NCBI GenBank assembly: GCA_021307345.1
Contig: CP089930.1
Span: 1,116,001-1,180,000, forward strand
Direction of reading: 5' to 3'
Source of the DNA: Escherichia coli
GTDB taxonomy: Bacteria > Pseudomonadota > Gammaproteobacteria > Enterobacterales > Enterobacteriaceae
DNA: 64,000 bases
Shown here in pieces: positions 48,934 to 58,941 of this stretch. Numbering within the stretch: position 1 is the stretch's first letter; each line of letters begins with the position of its first letter. The notes below the pieces were generated by a model that saw only the letters and a program-made list of their open reading frames with translations, was not told the DNA's origin and made no database searches. The position numbers and the translations under genes were made by a program.

Positions 48934-51396
48934 TCAGACTCCTAACTTCCATGAGAGGGTGCGTAGCAGATCGGCAAAGACACCGGCAGCCGTAACGTCA
49001 TTGCCCGCGCCGTATCCGCGCAGAACCAACGGCAGCGGCTGATAATAGTGGCTATAGAAGGCCAGGGCGTTTTCGCCATTTTTCACTTTGAACAGCGGAT
49101 CGTTACCGTCCACTTCAGCAATTTTCACGCGGCAGACGCCATCGTCATCAATATTGCCAACATAGCGCAAAACTTTACCCTCATCACGAGCCTTCGCCAC
49201 GCGCGCGGCAAAGAGATCGTCGAGCTGTGACAGATTCGCCATAAAAGCTGCAACATCACCCTCTGCGTTAAACTCTGCGGGCAGCACAGGTTCGATCTCG
49301 ATATCCGCCAGCTCCAGTTCACGTCCAGTTTCACGGGCGAGAATCAACAGTTTGCGCGCCACATCCATACCAGAAAGATCATCACGCGGATCCGGTTCGG
49401 TATACCCCATTTCCCGCGCCAGCGTGGTCGCCTCAGAGAAACTCATGCCTTCGTCTAGCTTGCCGAAGATGTAAGAAAGCGAACCTGAAAGAATGCCGGA
49501 GAACTTCATCAATTCATCACCAGCATTGAGCAGGTTTTGCAGATTCTCAATGACCGGTAATCCCGCACCGACGTTGGTGTCATAGAGGAATTTACGTCGC
49601 GATTTTTCCGCCGCATAACGCAACTGGTGGTAGTAATCCATCGACGAGGTGTTGGCCTTTTTGTTCGGCGTGACAACGTGGAAACCTTCGCGCAGGAAGT
49701 CGGCATATTGATCCGCCACCGCCTGGCTGGAGGTGCAGTCAACAATGACCGGGTTCAGCAGATGATATTCTTTCACCAGGCGAATTAAGCGCCCAAGGTT
49801 GAACGCCTCTTTGGCTTGCGCCAGTTCTTCCTGCCAGTTTTCCAGGTTGAGGCCATGCACATTAGTCAGCAACGCCTTCGAGTTGGCAACGCCACAGACT
49901 CGTAAATCAATATGTTTGTTCTTCAGCCAGCTTTGCTGACGCTTTAGTTGCTCCAGCAGCGCGCCGCCAACACCGCCAACGCCAATCACAAATACTTCGA
50001 TAACCTGATCGGTATTGAACAGCATCTGATGAGTAACGCGCACGCCAGTGGTCGCATCATCGTTATTTACCACGACAGAGATTGAGCGTTCAGAAGAACC
50101 CTGAGCAATGGCGACAATGTTGATATTGGCACGAGCCAGCGCGGCAAAGAATTTCGCCGAGATCCCACGCAGCGTGCGCATACCATCGCCCACCACCGAG
50201 ATAATGGCCAGTCGTTCCGTCACCGCCAGCGGCTCCAGTAAACCTTCTTTCAGTTCAAGATAGAACTCTTCCTGCATTGCCCGTTCAGCTCGCACACAGT
50301 CGCTTTGTGGAACGCAGAAACTGATGCTGTATTCGGAAGACGATTGCGTAATCAGCACCACTGAAATGCGGGCGCGTGACATTGCTGCAAAGACGCGCGC
50401 CGCCATGCCGACCATCCCTTTCATTCCTGGACCGGAAACGCTGAACATCGCCATGTTATTCAGATTGGAAATACCCTTGACCGGTAATTCGTCTTCATCA
50501 CGGCTGGCACCGATGAGCGTCCCTGGCGCTTGTGGATTTCCGGTGTTTTTAATCAGGCAAGGGATCTGGAACTGAGCGATGGGGGTAATGGTGCGGGGGT
50601 GAAGAACTTTAGCGCCGAAGTAGGAAAGCTCCATCGCTTCCTGATAGGACATCGACTTTAACAACCTCGCATCGGGCACCTGACGCGGGTCGCAGGTATA
50701 GACACCGTCGACGTCCGTCCAGATCTCGCAACAATCGGCACGTAAACAGGCGGCCAGTACCGCAGCGGAGTAGTCGGAACCGTTACGTCCCAGCACCACC
50801 AGTTCGCCTTTTTCATTACCGGCGGTGAAACCTGCCATCAGCACCATGTGGTCAGCCGGAATGCGGCTTGCCGCAATACGGCGGGTGGACTCAGCAATAT
50901 CGACGGTAGATTCGAGGTAATGACCGACTGCCAGCAGTTTTTCGACCGGATCGATAACGGTAACGTTATGTCCGCGCGCTTCCAGTACACCGGCCATAAT
51001 GGCGATCGACATTTTTTCACCACGGCAGATCAACGCAGCGTTGATGCTGTCCGGGCACTGTCCCAACAGGCTGATACCATGCAGAACATGTTTAATTTGG
51101 GCAAATTCTTGATCGACGAACGTTTTCAGTTGCGCCAGCGGAAATCCCGGCTGGGCGGCGGCGAGTCCCGTCAGAAGTTCGGCAAAAATACGTTCGGCAT
51201 CGCTGATATTGGGCAAAGCATCCTGGCCGCTAATCGTTTTTTCAATCATCGCCACCAGATGGTTGGTTATTTTGGCGGGAGCAGAGAGGACGGTGGCCAC
51301 CTGCCCCTGCCTGGCATTGCTCTCCAGAATATCGGCAACCCGCAGAAAACGTTCCGCATTTGCCACTGATGTACCGCCGAACTTCAACACTCGCAT
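48934..51396 (-). CDS. thrA: Bifunctional aspartokinase I/homoserine dehydrogenase I
   Basis: An 820-residue fusion catalysing the first and third steps of the threonine branch from aspartate, both feedback-inhibited by threonine. The aspartokinase domain starts [18 protein letters not shown] (1-250), two ACT-type regulatory segments follow (about 320-460), and the homoserine dehydrogenase part begins near 465 with the NAD(P) loop [13 protein letters not shown] and has [15 protein letters not shown] 51396 follows the attenuator by about 27 bases; the open frame 14 codons upstream crosses the attenuator and is not used. Confidence 0.98.
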   Translation of the reverse strand: MRVLKFGGTSVANAERFLRVADILESNARQGQVATVLSAPAKITNHLVAMIEKTISGQDALPNISDAERIFAELLTGLAAAQPGFPLAQLKTFVDQEFAQIKHVLHGISLLGQCPDSINAALICRGEKMSIAIMAGVLEARGHNVTVIDPVEKLLAVGHYLESTVDIAESTRRIAASRIPADHMVLMAGFTAGNEKGELVVLGRNGSDYSAAVLAACLRADCCEIWTDVDGVYTCDPRQVPDARLLKSMSYQEAMELSYFGAKVLHPRTITPIAQFQIPCLIKNTGNPQAPGTLIGASRDEDELPVKGISNLNNMAMFSVSGPGMKGMVGMAARVFAAMSRARISVVLITQSSSEYSISFCVPQSDCVRAERAMQEEFYLELKEGLLEPLAVTERLAIISVVGDGMRTLRGISAKFFAALARANINIVAIAQGSSERSISVVVNNDDATTGVRVTHQMLFNTDQVIEVFVIGVGGVGGALLEQLKRQQSWLKNKHIDLRVCGVANSKALLTNVHGLNLENWQEELAQAKEAFNLGRLIRLVKEYHLLNPVIVDCTSSQAVADQYADFLREGFHVVTPNKKANTSSMDYYHQLRYAAEKSRRKFLYDTNVGAGLPVIENLQNLLNAGDELMKFSGILSGSLSYIFGKLDEGMSFSEATTLAREMGYTEPDPRDDLSGMDVARKLLILARETGRELELADIEIEPVLPAEFNAEGDVAAFMANLSQLDDLFAARVAKARDEGKVLRYVGNIDDDGVCRVKIAEVDGNDPLFKVKNGENALAFYSHYYQPLPLVLRGYGAGNDVTAAGVFADLLRTLSWKLGV

Positions 51397-51422
51397 GGTT
51401 GTTACCTCGTTACCTTTGGTCG

Positions 51423-51458
51423 AAAAAAAAGCCCGCACTGTCAGGTGCGGGCTTTTTT
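51423..51458 (-). terminator. thr operon attenuator
   Basis: On the minus strand AAAAAAGCCCGCAC and GTGCGGGCTTTTTT form a long stem closed by a 6-base loop and followed by T residues, between thrL and thrA. Ribosome stalling at Thr/Ile codons of thrL prevents it from forming. Confidence 0.96.
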
Positions 51459-51476
51459 CTGTGTTTCCTGTACGCG

Positions 51477-51545
<69 letters not shown>

Positions 51546-51592
51546 TGTTGTGTACTCTGTAATTTTTATCTGTCTGTGCGCTATGCCTATAT

Positions 51593-51621
51593 TGGTTAAA
51601 GTATTTAGTGACCTAAGTCAA
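51593..51621 (-). promoter_or_regulatory. thrLABC promoter
   Basis: On the minus strand -35 TTGACT (51616-51621), a 17-bp spacer and -10 TAACCA (51593-51598), placing the start about 40 bases before thrL. The surrounding sequence matches the first 200 bases of the conventional E. coli map in reverse, with base 1 near 51728. Confidence 0.75.
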
Positions 51622-51754
51622 TAAAATTTTAATTTACTCACGGAAGGCAACCAGTTCATAAGCTGCTGGCAGATGCTCTTTTTTAATCCATTCAGAGACA
51701 GATTTCCCGTTGCAGTCAGAATGAAAACCTAAAAACAACATGACGTGGCGTTTT

Positions 51755-52441
51755 TTATTTGGTGATATTTTTTTCAATATCATGCAACAAACGATGCAAC
51801 ATTGCGGTATCTCGTTGCTCTAAAAGCCCCAGACGTTGCTGTAACCAGTCGACCAGTTTTGTGTCATCTGCCACCGCTAACGTCGTTAACAACGACATGG
51901 CACGTTCGCGTAAAGCGCGCAGTTGATGTTGGTCTGCCGTTGCGTTACTTTTCGTCGGTTGTTGTATTAATGTTGCTAATTGATAGCAATAGACCATCAC
52001 CGCCTGCCCCAGATTGAGCGAAGGGTAATCTGCCACCATTAGCACACCGGTAAGAATATCAGCCAGTGCCAGTTCCTCGTTGGTCAGCCCGGAATCTTCA
52101 CGACCAAAGACCAGCGCCACATGATTCATCCATGCCGATTTTTCGTCCAACAATGGCACCAGTTCCACCGGTGTCGCGTAGTAATGATATTTCGCCCGAC
52201 TACGCGCTGTAGTGGCGACAGTGAAATCTACGTCATGTAACGATTCAGCCAGCGTCGGAAAAACTTTAATATTATCAATAATATCACCGGAGCCATGAGC
52301 AACCCATCGGGTGGCTGGCTCCAGGTGTGCCTGGCTATCGACAATCCGCAGTTCGCTAAAACCCATCGTTTTCATTGCCCGCGCTGCTGCCCCAATATTT
52401 TCTGCTCTGGCGGGTGCGACCAGAATAATCGTTAAACGCAT
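51755..52441 (-). CDS. lasT: LasT/YjtD, SPOUT-class RNA methyltransferase homologue
   Basis: A 228-residue TrmH/SpoU-family protein. The N-terminal strand LTIILVAPARAENIGAAAR and the deep-knot SAM-binding stretches ALVFGREDSGLTNEE and YPSLNLGQAVMVYCYQL are typical of the TrmJ branch. The RNA target is not known with certainty. ATG 52441 gives the K-12 length; the frame continues seven codons upstream without a ribosome site. It lies upstream of thrL on the same strand with a 212-bp gap. Confidence 0.9.
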   Translation of the reverse strand: MRLTIILVAPARAENIGAAARAMKTMGFSELRIVDSQAHLEPATRWVAHGSGDIIDNIKVFPTLAESLHDVDFTVATTARSRAKYHYYATPVELVPLLDEKSAWMNHVALVFGREDSGLTNEELALADILTGVLMVADYPSLNLGQAVMVYCYQLATLIQQPTKSNATADQHQLRALRERAMSLLTTLAVADDTKLVDWLQQRLGLLEQRDTAMLHRLLHDIEKNITK

Positions 52442-52785
52442 GTTGCTACTCTTCTTGACCAAATAACCGCGAATAGAGTGATGAATGTCAACTTACTGCG
52501 CGGAGAGAATTTACAAAATATTAACGCAAGTCGCAGAAAAAGCCCTTTACTTAACTTAAAAAAAGCTAAACTATTTCTTGACTGTACTAACCGTTCAATT
52601 GTTAAAAAACGCTACATATCCTTCTGTTTACTTAGGATAATTTTATAAAAAATAAATCTCGACAATTGGATTCACCACGTTTATTAGTTGTAGGATGCAA
52701 CTAGTTGGATTATTAAAATAATGTGACGAAAGCTAGCATTTAGATACGATGATTTCATCAAACTGTTAACGTGCTACAATTGAAC

Positions 52786-52799
52786 TTGATATATGTCAA
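52786..52799. promoter_or_regulatory. FNR-type site upstream of arcA
   Basis: TTGATATATGTCAA matches the FNR consensus TTGAT-N4-ATCAA with one mismatch. It lies 278 bp before the arcA ATG. FNR activation of arcA in anaerobiosis is documented, though I could not place the matching -10 with confidence. Confidence 0.5.
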
Positions 52800-52840
52800 C
52801 GAAGCGTAGTTTTATTGGGTGTCCGGCACGTCTTAGCCTG

Positions 52841-52981
52841 TTATGTCGCTGTTAAAATGGTTAGGATGACAGCCGTTTTTGACACTGTCGGGTCCTGAGG
52901 GAAAGTACCCACGACCAAGCTAATGATGTTGTTGACGTTGATGGAAAGTGCATCAAGAACGCAATTACGTACTTTAGTCAT
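52841..52981 (-). CDS. yjjY: YjjY, 46-residue predicted protein antisense to the arcA leader
   Basis: A frame from ATG 52981 to TAA 52841 encodes 46 residues beginning MTKVRNCVLDALSIN and ending LTILTAT. It appears identical to K-12 YjjY as I remember it. It lies wholly opposite the arcA 5' untranslated region. No domain, signal peptide or strong membrane helix is evident, and I see no clear ribosome site (GGCGTAAC precedes the ATG). Conservation could reflect the arcA leader RNA rather than a protein, so coding status is doubtful. Confidence 0.5.
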   Translation of the reverse strand: MTKVRNCVLDALSINVNNIISLVVGTFPQDPTVSKTAVILTILTAT

Positions 52982-53076
52982 GTTACGCCGATCATGTTAA
53001 TTTGCAGCATGTATCAGGCAGGTCAGGGACTTTTGTACTTCCTGTTTCGATTTAGTTGGCAATTTAGGTAGCAAAC

Positions 53077-53793
53077 ATGCAGACCCCGCACATTCTTATC
53101 GTTGAAGACGAGTTGGTAACACGCAACACGTTGAAAAGTATTTTCGAAGCGGAAGGCTATGATGTTTTCGAAGCGACAGATGGCGCGGAAATGCATCAGA
53201 TCCTCTCTGAATATGACATCAACCTGGTGATCATGGATATCAATCTGCCGGGTAAGAACGGTCTTCTGTTAGCGCGTGAACTGCGCGAGCAGGCGAATGT
53301 TGCGTTGATGTTCCTGACTGGCCGTGACAACGAAGTCGATAAAATTCTCGGCCTCGAAATCGGTGCAGACGATTACATCACCAAACCGTTCAACCCGCGT
53401 GAACTGACTATCCGTGCACGCAACTTGCTGTCTCGTACCATGAATCTGGGTACTGTCAGCGAAGAACGTCGTAGCGTTGAAAGCTACAAGTTCAATGGTT
53501 GGGAACTGGACATCAACAGCCGTTCGTTGATCGGCCCTGATGGCGAGCAGTACAAACTGCCGCGCAGCGAGTTCCGCGCCATGCTTCACTTCTGTGAAAA
53601 CCCAGGCAAAATTCAGTCCCGTGCTGAACTGCTGAAGAAAATGACCGGCCGTGAGCTGAAGCCGCACGACCGTACTGTAGACGTGACAATCCGTCGTATT
53701 CGTAAGCATTTCGAATCTACGCCGGATACGCCGGAAATCATCGCCACCATTCACGGTGAAGGTTATCGTTTCTGCGGTGATCTGGAAGATTAA
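53077..53793 (+). CDS. arcA: Response regulator ArcA
   Basis: A 238-residue OmpR/PhoB-type regulator, phosphorylated by the quinone-sensing kinase ArcB, that represses respiratory genes when oxygen is low. The receiver has the acidic pair Glu10-Asp11, phospho-acceptor Asp54 (VIMDINLPG), the conserved Thr in FLTGRD and Lys in ITKPFNP. The C-terminal winged helix includes [21 protein letters not shown]. The start ATG follows TTTAGGTAGCAAAC. A bidirectional terminator closes the gene toward creD. Confidence 0.99.
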
Positions 53794-53810
53794 TCGGTTT
53801 ACCACCGTCA

Positions 53811-53838
53811 AAAAACGGCGCTTTTTAGCGCCGTTTTT
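53811..53838. terminator. Bidirectional terminator between convergent arcA and creD
   Basis: AAAAACGGCGCT TTTT AGCGCCGTTTTT is a perfect stem with A on one side and T on the other, serving arcA on the plus strand and creD on the minus strand. Confidence 0.95.
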
Positions 53839-53849
53839 ATTTTTCAACA

Positions 53850-55202
53850 TTATTTCCAGATGCGTAACTCATCGTCTGTTGTGACTTCTTTACTGGTTTT
53901 CATTTTCGGTAGTGAAAATGCATACCAGTCGATATCACGTGTCACAAACATCATGCCAGCCAGCGCCACCACCAGCACACAGGTTCCCAACAACAGCGCG
54001 CTATCGGCAGAATTCAGCAGTCCCCACATCACGCCATCCAGCAACAACAGCGCGAGAGTAAACAACATGCTGTTGCGCCAGCCTTTTAATACTGCCTGCA
54101 AGTAAATACCGTTCATTAACGCCCCAATCAGACTGGCGATTATCCATGCCACGGTAAAACCGGTATGTTCAGAAAGCGCCAGCAAGAGCAAATAAAACAT
54201 CACCAATGACAGCCCTACCAGCAAATATTGCATCGGGTGTAAACGCTTTGCCGTTAATGTTTCAAAGACAAAGAAGGCCATAAAAGTTAGCGAGATCAGC
54301 AAAATGGCGTACTTGGTCGCCCGATCCGTTAATTGATACTGATCGGCTGGCGTAGTGACTGCGACGCTAAACGCCGGGAAATTTTCCCAGCCGCTATCAC
54401 TGCCTGAAGCAAAACGCTCACCGAGATTATTAGCAAACCAGCTACTTTGCCATTGCGCCTGAAAACCGGATGCACTTAACTCCCGTTTCGTTGGCAAAAA
54501 ATCGCCTAAAAAACTGGGGTGCGGCCAGTTGCTGGTTAAGGTCATCTCGCTATTACGTCCCGTCGGCACCACAGAAAAATCACCAGTACCGCTTAAATTC
54601 AGCGCCATATTCAGCTTCAGGTTCTGCTTCAGCCAGTCTCCTTCGGGTAAAGGGATATGCACGCCCTGCCCGCCTTGCTCTAACCCGGTGCCAGGTTCAA
54701 TGCTCAGCGCAGTTCCGTTAAGTTCAGGCGCTTTCACCACGCCAATGCCACGCGCATCACCAACGCTAATCACGATAAACGGCTTGCCTAAGGTGATATT
54801 TGGCGCGTTGAGTTCGCTAAGACGCGAAACGTCAAAATCGGCTTTCAGCGTTAAATCACTGTGCCAGACCTGGCCGGAATAAATACCGATCTTCCGTTCT
54901 TCCACGTTCTGATTGCCATCAACCATCAACGACTCAGGTAACCAAAAATGGATAAAACTTCGTTTCCGCTCCACGGTTTTATCCTCTTCCTGCACCGTAT
55001 AAAGCTCGGTCACAGGAATAGCGATGAGCGGCCCAACGAGTTTTTGCGGTCCGCTGGTGCTTTGGCGAATCGCATCTTCCACATCGCTCCGGTAATCGGC
55101 ACGTTCGACAATCACCTGCCGAATCAACATTAATGGAATTAACAACAGCAACACCGTGCCAAACAAAGTGGTCATTTTCCAGAACAGGGGGGATTTCAAC
55201 AT
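53850..55202 (-). CDS. creD: Inner-membrane protein CreD
   Basis: A 450-residue protein with one N-terminal helix (LFGTVLLLLIPLMLI, about 13-27), a large periplasmic domain to about 300, and five or six helices at the C-terminus (from ATKYAILLISLTFMAFFVF). It is the top target of CreBC; its overproduction gives colicin E2 tolerance and it is linked to envelope integrity and beta-lactam response in relatives. Molecular function unknown. A perfect Cre tag lies 60 bp upstream, inside the end of creC. Confidence 0.95.
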   Translation of the reverse strand: MLKSPLFWKMTTLFGTVLLLLIPLMLIRQVIVERADYRSDVEDAIRQSTSGPQKLVGPLIAIPVTELYTVQEEDKTVERKRSFIHFWLPESLMVDGNQNVEERKIGIYSGQVWHSDLTLKADFDVSRLSELNAPNITLGKPFIVISVGDARGIGVVKAPELNGTALSIEPGTGLEQGGQGVHIPLPEGDWLKQNLKLNMALNLSGTGDFSVVPTGRNSEMTLTSNWPHPSFLGDFLPTKRELSASGFQAQWQSSWFANNLGERFASGSDSGWENFPAFSVAVTTPADQYQLTDRATKYAILLISLTFMAFFVFETLTAKRLHPMQYLLVGLSLVMFYLLLLALSEHTGFTVAWIIASLIGALMNGIYLQAVLKGWRNSMLFTLALLLLDGVMWGLLNSADSALLLGTCVLVVALAGMMFVTRDIDWYAFSLPKMKTSKEVTTDDELRIWK

Positions 55203-55259
55203 AGTCTTCTCCTTTGCAATGACGGCAGTGTATGAAGGCTATGTGGGAAGAATTTGAAG

Positions 55260-56684
55260 TTATGTGAAGTGACGGTGAAGCCGAAGCGAGGCCAGCACAC
55301 CGCTTTCCGGCATGTTGTGCAGCGTGACTTCGCCATTGAGCAAACGGGCAACTTCGCTGACAAACGCCAACCCAAGACCACTGCTTTTTTGCCCATTTGC
55401 ACGCGGTAAAGAGTAAAAGCGTTCAAAAATGCGCGACAGCGCGTAGTCAGGAATACCACTGCCGGTATCCTGCACCTTAAGCGTAACGTGTTCCTGATCC
55501 ACTTCGGCGCTTAGCGTTATGCGACCGCTCTCGGGGGTAAAATCGATGGCGTTATCCAGTAAATTCCCCAGCGCCTGCTCCAGTAACGCAGGTTCAGCAG
55601 CAACCTTAACCTCTGTAGGCATAACATGCAGAGTGATATTTTTTTCTGCCAACTGCACGGTGCGCGCTTCGCTGATGCGGTTAAATAATGCCGCTACGTC
55701 AACCGCAGAAAGAACCACTTCCTGGCGATTCTCCAGTCTTGCCTGGCGTAATAACGTTTCCACCAGTGCCTGCATTCGCGCATTTTGCGTCAAAATATTA
55801 TCGGTAAAGCGAGCCACCACTTCTGGCGGCGGGCCTTCACGTAAAATTTCCGCTGCGCCACGAATCGCCGCCAGTGGGCTTTTTAGCTCATGCGTTAATG
55901 CGTAAACATACTGCTCAATATAGTTTTTCCCTTCCAGCTTCACGCGCATACTTTCCAGCGCCTGCGCTAACTTACGCAGCTCGCTACTGCCGAGTTCAGG
56001 GAGAGGAACGGGGTTATTGTCGGTAACGGAATCAGCATAGCGGGTGAGTCGGGCAATGGAGCGGTTGATCCACCAAACCATTCCCGCGCCAATCACCAGC
56101 GCAATCCCCAGCAAAATGGTACTCGCCCATAAAATTCGTCGCTCGCTGCGTTTAATGACCGGTGCCATCGCCGCGTTCGGTTTGCCTACGCTCAAAACGC
56201 CAATAAGCCGTGAACCGTCCATAATCGGCGCGGCGACATACATCACAGAACTTTCGGGGTCGGCAGGATTTTGCAACGTGCTGCGCGCACCATACTGACC
56301 ACGCAACGTTAGCCAGACATCATTCCAGCGGGAATAATCCTGTCCCACGGCTTTGTTTGCCGAATCGAACAATACTTTGCCCTGCGCATCAGTCATATAG
56401 ACATGGTATTCATTGCGCACTTTGTTAATGCCGCCGATATTGGCGCGAAACGGGCGATTTTGTAGCTGGTTAAACGCCTGCGCCAGTTGTCCATGCTCGG
56501 GGTCGCCAGAGAGCAAATCGGGACGCGCCAGCTCCGCCAGCAACGTTGCGGTGTCGATCAGCGTACCTTCCGTCGCCCTTCGCACACCCGGTTTAACTTC
56601 TTTGACAAAAATTGCCAGTACGAACCAGGCTGCCACCGCCACCAGTAAAAAATAGCCCAGCAACAGGCGCATCCCGATGCGCAT
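55260..56684 (-). CDS. creC: Sensor histidine kinase CreC
   Basis: A 474-residue inner-membrane kinase. One helix at about 7-27, a periplasmic sensor domain to about 184 (double Cache-like), a second helix at about 186-206, a HAMP-like linker, then the dimerisation/phosphoacceptor helix with His265 (ALTHELKSPLAA) and an ATPase domain with NLLDNAIDFTPE, DTGSGIPDYAL and SSGLGLAF. It phosphorylates CreB in response to carbon and growth state. Start overlaps the creB stop by one base. Confidence 0.97.
   Translation of the reverse strand: MRIGMRLLLGYFLLVAVAAWFVLAIFVKEVKPGVRRATEGTLIDTATLLAELARPDLLSGDPEHGQLAQAFNQLQNRPFRANIGGINKVRNEYHVYMTDAQGKVLFDSANKAVGQDYSRWNDVWLTLRGQYGARSTLQNPADPESSVMYVAAPIMDGSRLIGVLSVGKPNAAMAPVIKRSERRILWASTILLGIALVIGAGMVWWINRSIARLTRYADSVTDNNPVPLPELGSSELRKLAQALESMRVKLEGKNYIEQYVYALTHELKSPLAAIRGAAEILREGPPPEVVARFTDNILTQNARMQALVETLLRQARLENRQEVVLSAVDVAALFNRISEARTVQLAEKNITLHVMPTEVKVAAEPALLEQALGNLLDNAIDFTPESGRITLSAEVDQEHVTLKVQDTGSGIPDYALSRIFERFYSLPRANGQKSSGLGLAFVSEVARLLNGEVTLHNMPESGVLASLRLHRHFT
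55264..55279 (-). promoter_or_regulatory. Cre tag (CreB binding site) for creD
   Basis: On the minus strand TTCACCGTCACTTCAC is a perfect TTCAC-N6-TTCAC direct repeat, the published CreB recognition sequence. It is embedded in the last codons of creC (coding HRHFT) and lies about 60 bp before the creD ATG. Confidence 0.88.
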
Positions 56685-57373
56685 TACAGGCTCCTCAGGC
56701 TGTATCCCATTCCGCGATGAGTATTAATTGGCGAAAGGTCGGGATTTATAGCGCGCAGTTTGGCGCGCAGCGTTTTGATGTGAGTATCGACAGTGCGATC
56801 GTAAGTGTCCTGTGCATCTTCCCAGACGCTATCCATCAATTGCTGGCGTGACCAGACGCGGCCTGGCGACTTGAGTAACGTTTTCAACAACAGAAATTCG
56901 TACCGCGTCAGCGTTAATGGCGTGTCAAACCAGCTGATCTGCGCCGCAGGTTCATTCAGTTCAAAATGACCAATACGGATGACGGGAGACGGCGTAGAAA
57001 ACTTCTTCACCCGACGCAGTAAGGTGCGCACCCTGGCGCACACTTCGCGAGGTGAAAACGGTTTAGCCACGTAGTCGTCAGCGCCAATCTCCAGCCCAAG
57101 CAGGCGATCCACCTCTTCACTACGGGCGGTCAGAAACAGTACAGGCAACGCAGGATGGAGCGCCAGCAACTGGCGACACAGTTCGAAACCGCTAATATCA
57201 GGCAGGCCGACATCGAGAATGATAACGTCAGGAACCTGCTGGCGCGCTTTATCCAGCGCCGGTAAGCCTCGCTCAAAGACCTCGACGGCAAAACCTTCCT
57301 GCTGCAACATGTAGACCAGCGTGTCGGCTATCCCTTGCTCATCTTCCACTAACCAGACCGTTTCCCGTTGCAT
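56684..57373 (-). CDS. creB: Response regulator CreB
   Basis: A 229-residue OmpR/PhoB-type regulator. Receiver residues are Glu10, Asp11, phospho-acceptor Asp54 (IILDVGLPD), Thr in FLTARSEE and Lys in VAKPFSP. The C-terminal winged helix ends TVDTHIKTLRAKLR. Phosphorylated CreB binds TTCAC direct repeats, one of which lies before creD. Twelve bases after creA, coupled with creC. Cytoplasmic. Confidence 0.98.
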   Translation of the reverse strand: MQRETVWLVEDEQGIADTLVYMLQQEGFAVEVFERGLPALDKARQQVPDVIILDVGLPDISGFELCRQLLALHPALPVLFLTARSEEVDRLLGLEIGADDYVAKPFSPREVCARVRTLLRRVKKFSTPSPVIRIGHFELNEPAAQISWFDTPLTLTRYEFLLLKTLLKSPGRVWSRQQLMDSVWEDAQDTYDRTVDTHIKTLRAKLRAINPDLSPINTHRGMGYSLRSL

Positions 57374-57385
57374 AAATCGCCTCTG

Positions 57386-57859
57386 TTATTGCCGCCACGG
57401 CATAACAGGAACCGCGCTAATCGCGTTTTTCGGCGAACCATCGACAACTTTGTCGGAGTAAGCCAGATAAGCGAGCGCGTTGCGTTTGGCATCATAAAAG
57501 CGCACGACCTGTAACGACTTAAAGACCAGGGACGTGCGTTTTTTGAATACTACCTCGCCCTGAGCTTTGCCGTTTTTAATGCGATCCGACAGTTCAATCG
57601 GCCCTACCTGCTGGCAGGAAATGGCCGCATCGGAAGTATCTTCCGCCAGACCTAATCCCCCTTTAATACCGCCGGTTTTCGCCCGACTCACATAACAAGT
57701 GACATTTTTTACATCGGGATCGTCAAAGGCTTCCACGACAATTTTGTGATCCGGGCCGATCATTTTAAATACGGTGTCGACCGAACCAATTTCTTCCGCA
57801 TGAGCCAATGGTCCCAGCATTATCAGGCTTAAGGACAAGATCAAATGCTTGTATTTCAT
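57386..57859 (-). CDS. creA: CreA, secreted protein of unknown function
   Basis: A 157-residue CreA-family protein with a Sec signal peptide ([20 protein letters not shown], cleavage after AHA at about 21). The conserved mature start is [19 protein letters not shown]. Two cysteines, in [13 protein letters not shown] and AAISCQQVG, may form a disulfide. The biochemical role is unknown. First gene of creABCD; the frame is open eleven codons upstream, but ATG 57859 gives the known start MKYKH. Confidence 0.93.
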   Translation of the reverse strand: MKYKHLILSLSLIMLGPLAHAEEIGSVDTVFKMIGPDHKIVVEAFDDPDVKNVTCYVSRAKTGGIKGGLGLAEDTSDAAISCQQVGPIELSDRIKNGKAQGEVVFKKRTSLVFKSLQVVRFYDAKRNALAYLAYSDKVVDGSPKNAISAVPVMPWRQ

Positions 57860-58071
57860 ATTGTTACCATTTTTATAAGTTACACTGAGCAATTAGTTCG
57901 TCATGATAAATAACATATTGATTAAGAACAAAAATTCAATATTTTTATCTCCGTCAAGACCTAAAACATACTCTGCTAAGAAAAAAAACACTGAATGCTA
58001 AAACAACAAAAAATGCTATTATCCAATTACCTGATGTCAGGTGCTCGTTGTTGAAAGGATGAGGATATTTT

Positions 58072-58941
58072 ATGGATCAGGCCGGCATTATTCGCGACCT
58101 TTTAATCTGGCTGGAAGGTCATCTGGATCAGCCCCTGTCGCTCGACAATGTAGCGGCGAAAGCAGGTTATTCCAAGTGGCACTTACAGAGAATGTTTAAA
58201 GATGTCACTGGCCATGCTATTGGCGCGTATATTCGTGCTCGTCGTTTGTCGAAATCGGCGGTCGCACTACGCCTGACTGCGCGTCCGATTCTGGATATCG
58301 CGCTGCAATACCGCTTCGACTCTCAACAGACATTTACCCGCGCATTCAAGAAGCAGTTTGCCCAGACTCCCGCACTTTACCGCCGTTCTCCTGAATGGAG
58401 CGCCTTTGGTATTCGCCCGCCGCTGCGTCTGGGTGAATTTACCATGCCAGAGCACAAATTTGTCACCCTGGAAGATACGCCGCTGATTGGTGTTACCCAG
58501 AGCTACTCCTGTTCGCTGGAGCAAATCTCTGATTTCCGCCACGAAATGCGCTACCAGTTCTGGCACGATTTTCTCGGCAACTCGCCGACCATTCCACCAG
58601 TGCTTTACGGTTTGAACGAAACGCGTCCAAGCCAGGATAAAGATGACGAGCAAGAAGTGTTTTACACCACGGCTCTGGCTCGGGATCAAGCTGACGGCTA
58701 TGTACTGACGGGACATCCGGTACTGTTGCAGGGTGGCGACTATGTGATGTTTACCTACGAAGGTCTGGGAACCGGCGTGCAGGAGTTTATTCTGACGGTA
58801 TACGGAACCTGTATGCCGATGCTCAACCTGACCCGCCGTAAAGGTCAGGATATTGAGCGATACTACCCGGCAGAAGATGCCAAAGCGGGAGATCGCCCAA
58901 TTAATCTGCGCTGCGAGCTGCTTATTCCAATACGTCGTTAA
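58072..58941 (+). CDS. rob: AraC/XylS-family regulator Rob
   Basis: A 289-residue activator of the mar/sox/rob regulon (micF, acrAB, sodA and others). The two helix-turn-helix motifs are in the first 110 residues (LSLDNVAAKAGYSKWHLQR and ILDIALQYRFDSQQTFTRAF). The remainder is a GyrI-like effector domain that binds bile salts and fatty acids. Constitutively abundant. Its TAA overlaps the convergent gpmB stop by three bases, both inside GTTAAC. Intact. Confidence 0.97.
   Translation: MDQAGIIRDLLIWLEGHLDQPLSLDNVAAKAGYSKWHLQRMFKDVTGHAIGAYIRARRLSKSAVALRLTARPILDIALQYRFDSQQTFTRAFKKQFAQTPALYRRSPEWSAFGIRPPLRLGEFTMPEHKFVTLEDTPLIGVTQSYSCSLEQISDFRHEMRYQFWHDFLGNSPTIPPVLYGLNETRPSQDKDDEQEVFYTTALARDQADGYVLTGHPVLLQGGDYVMFTYEGLGTGVQEFILTVYGTCMPMLNLTRRKGQDIERYYPAEDAKAGDRPINLRCELLIPIRR

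Larger units (their letters stand above)
52442..53076 (+). promoter_or_regulatory. arcA upstream region and long leader
   Basis: A 635-bp gap between lasT and arcA. The left half is AT-rich with several possible -10 boxes (TACAAT at 52775-52780), then an FNR-type site, then about 250 bp of leader that is opposite yjjY. arcA is known to have multiple upstream promoters. No other gene is supported. Confidence 0.6.
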
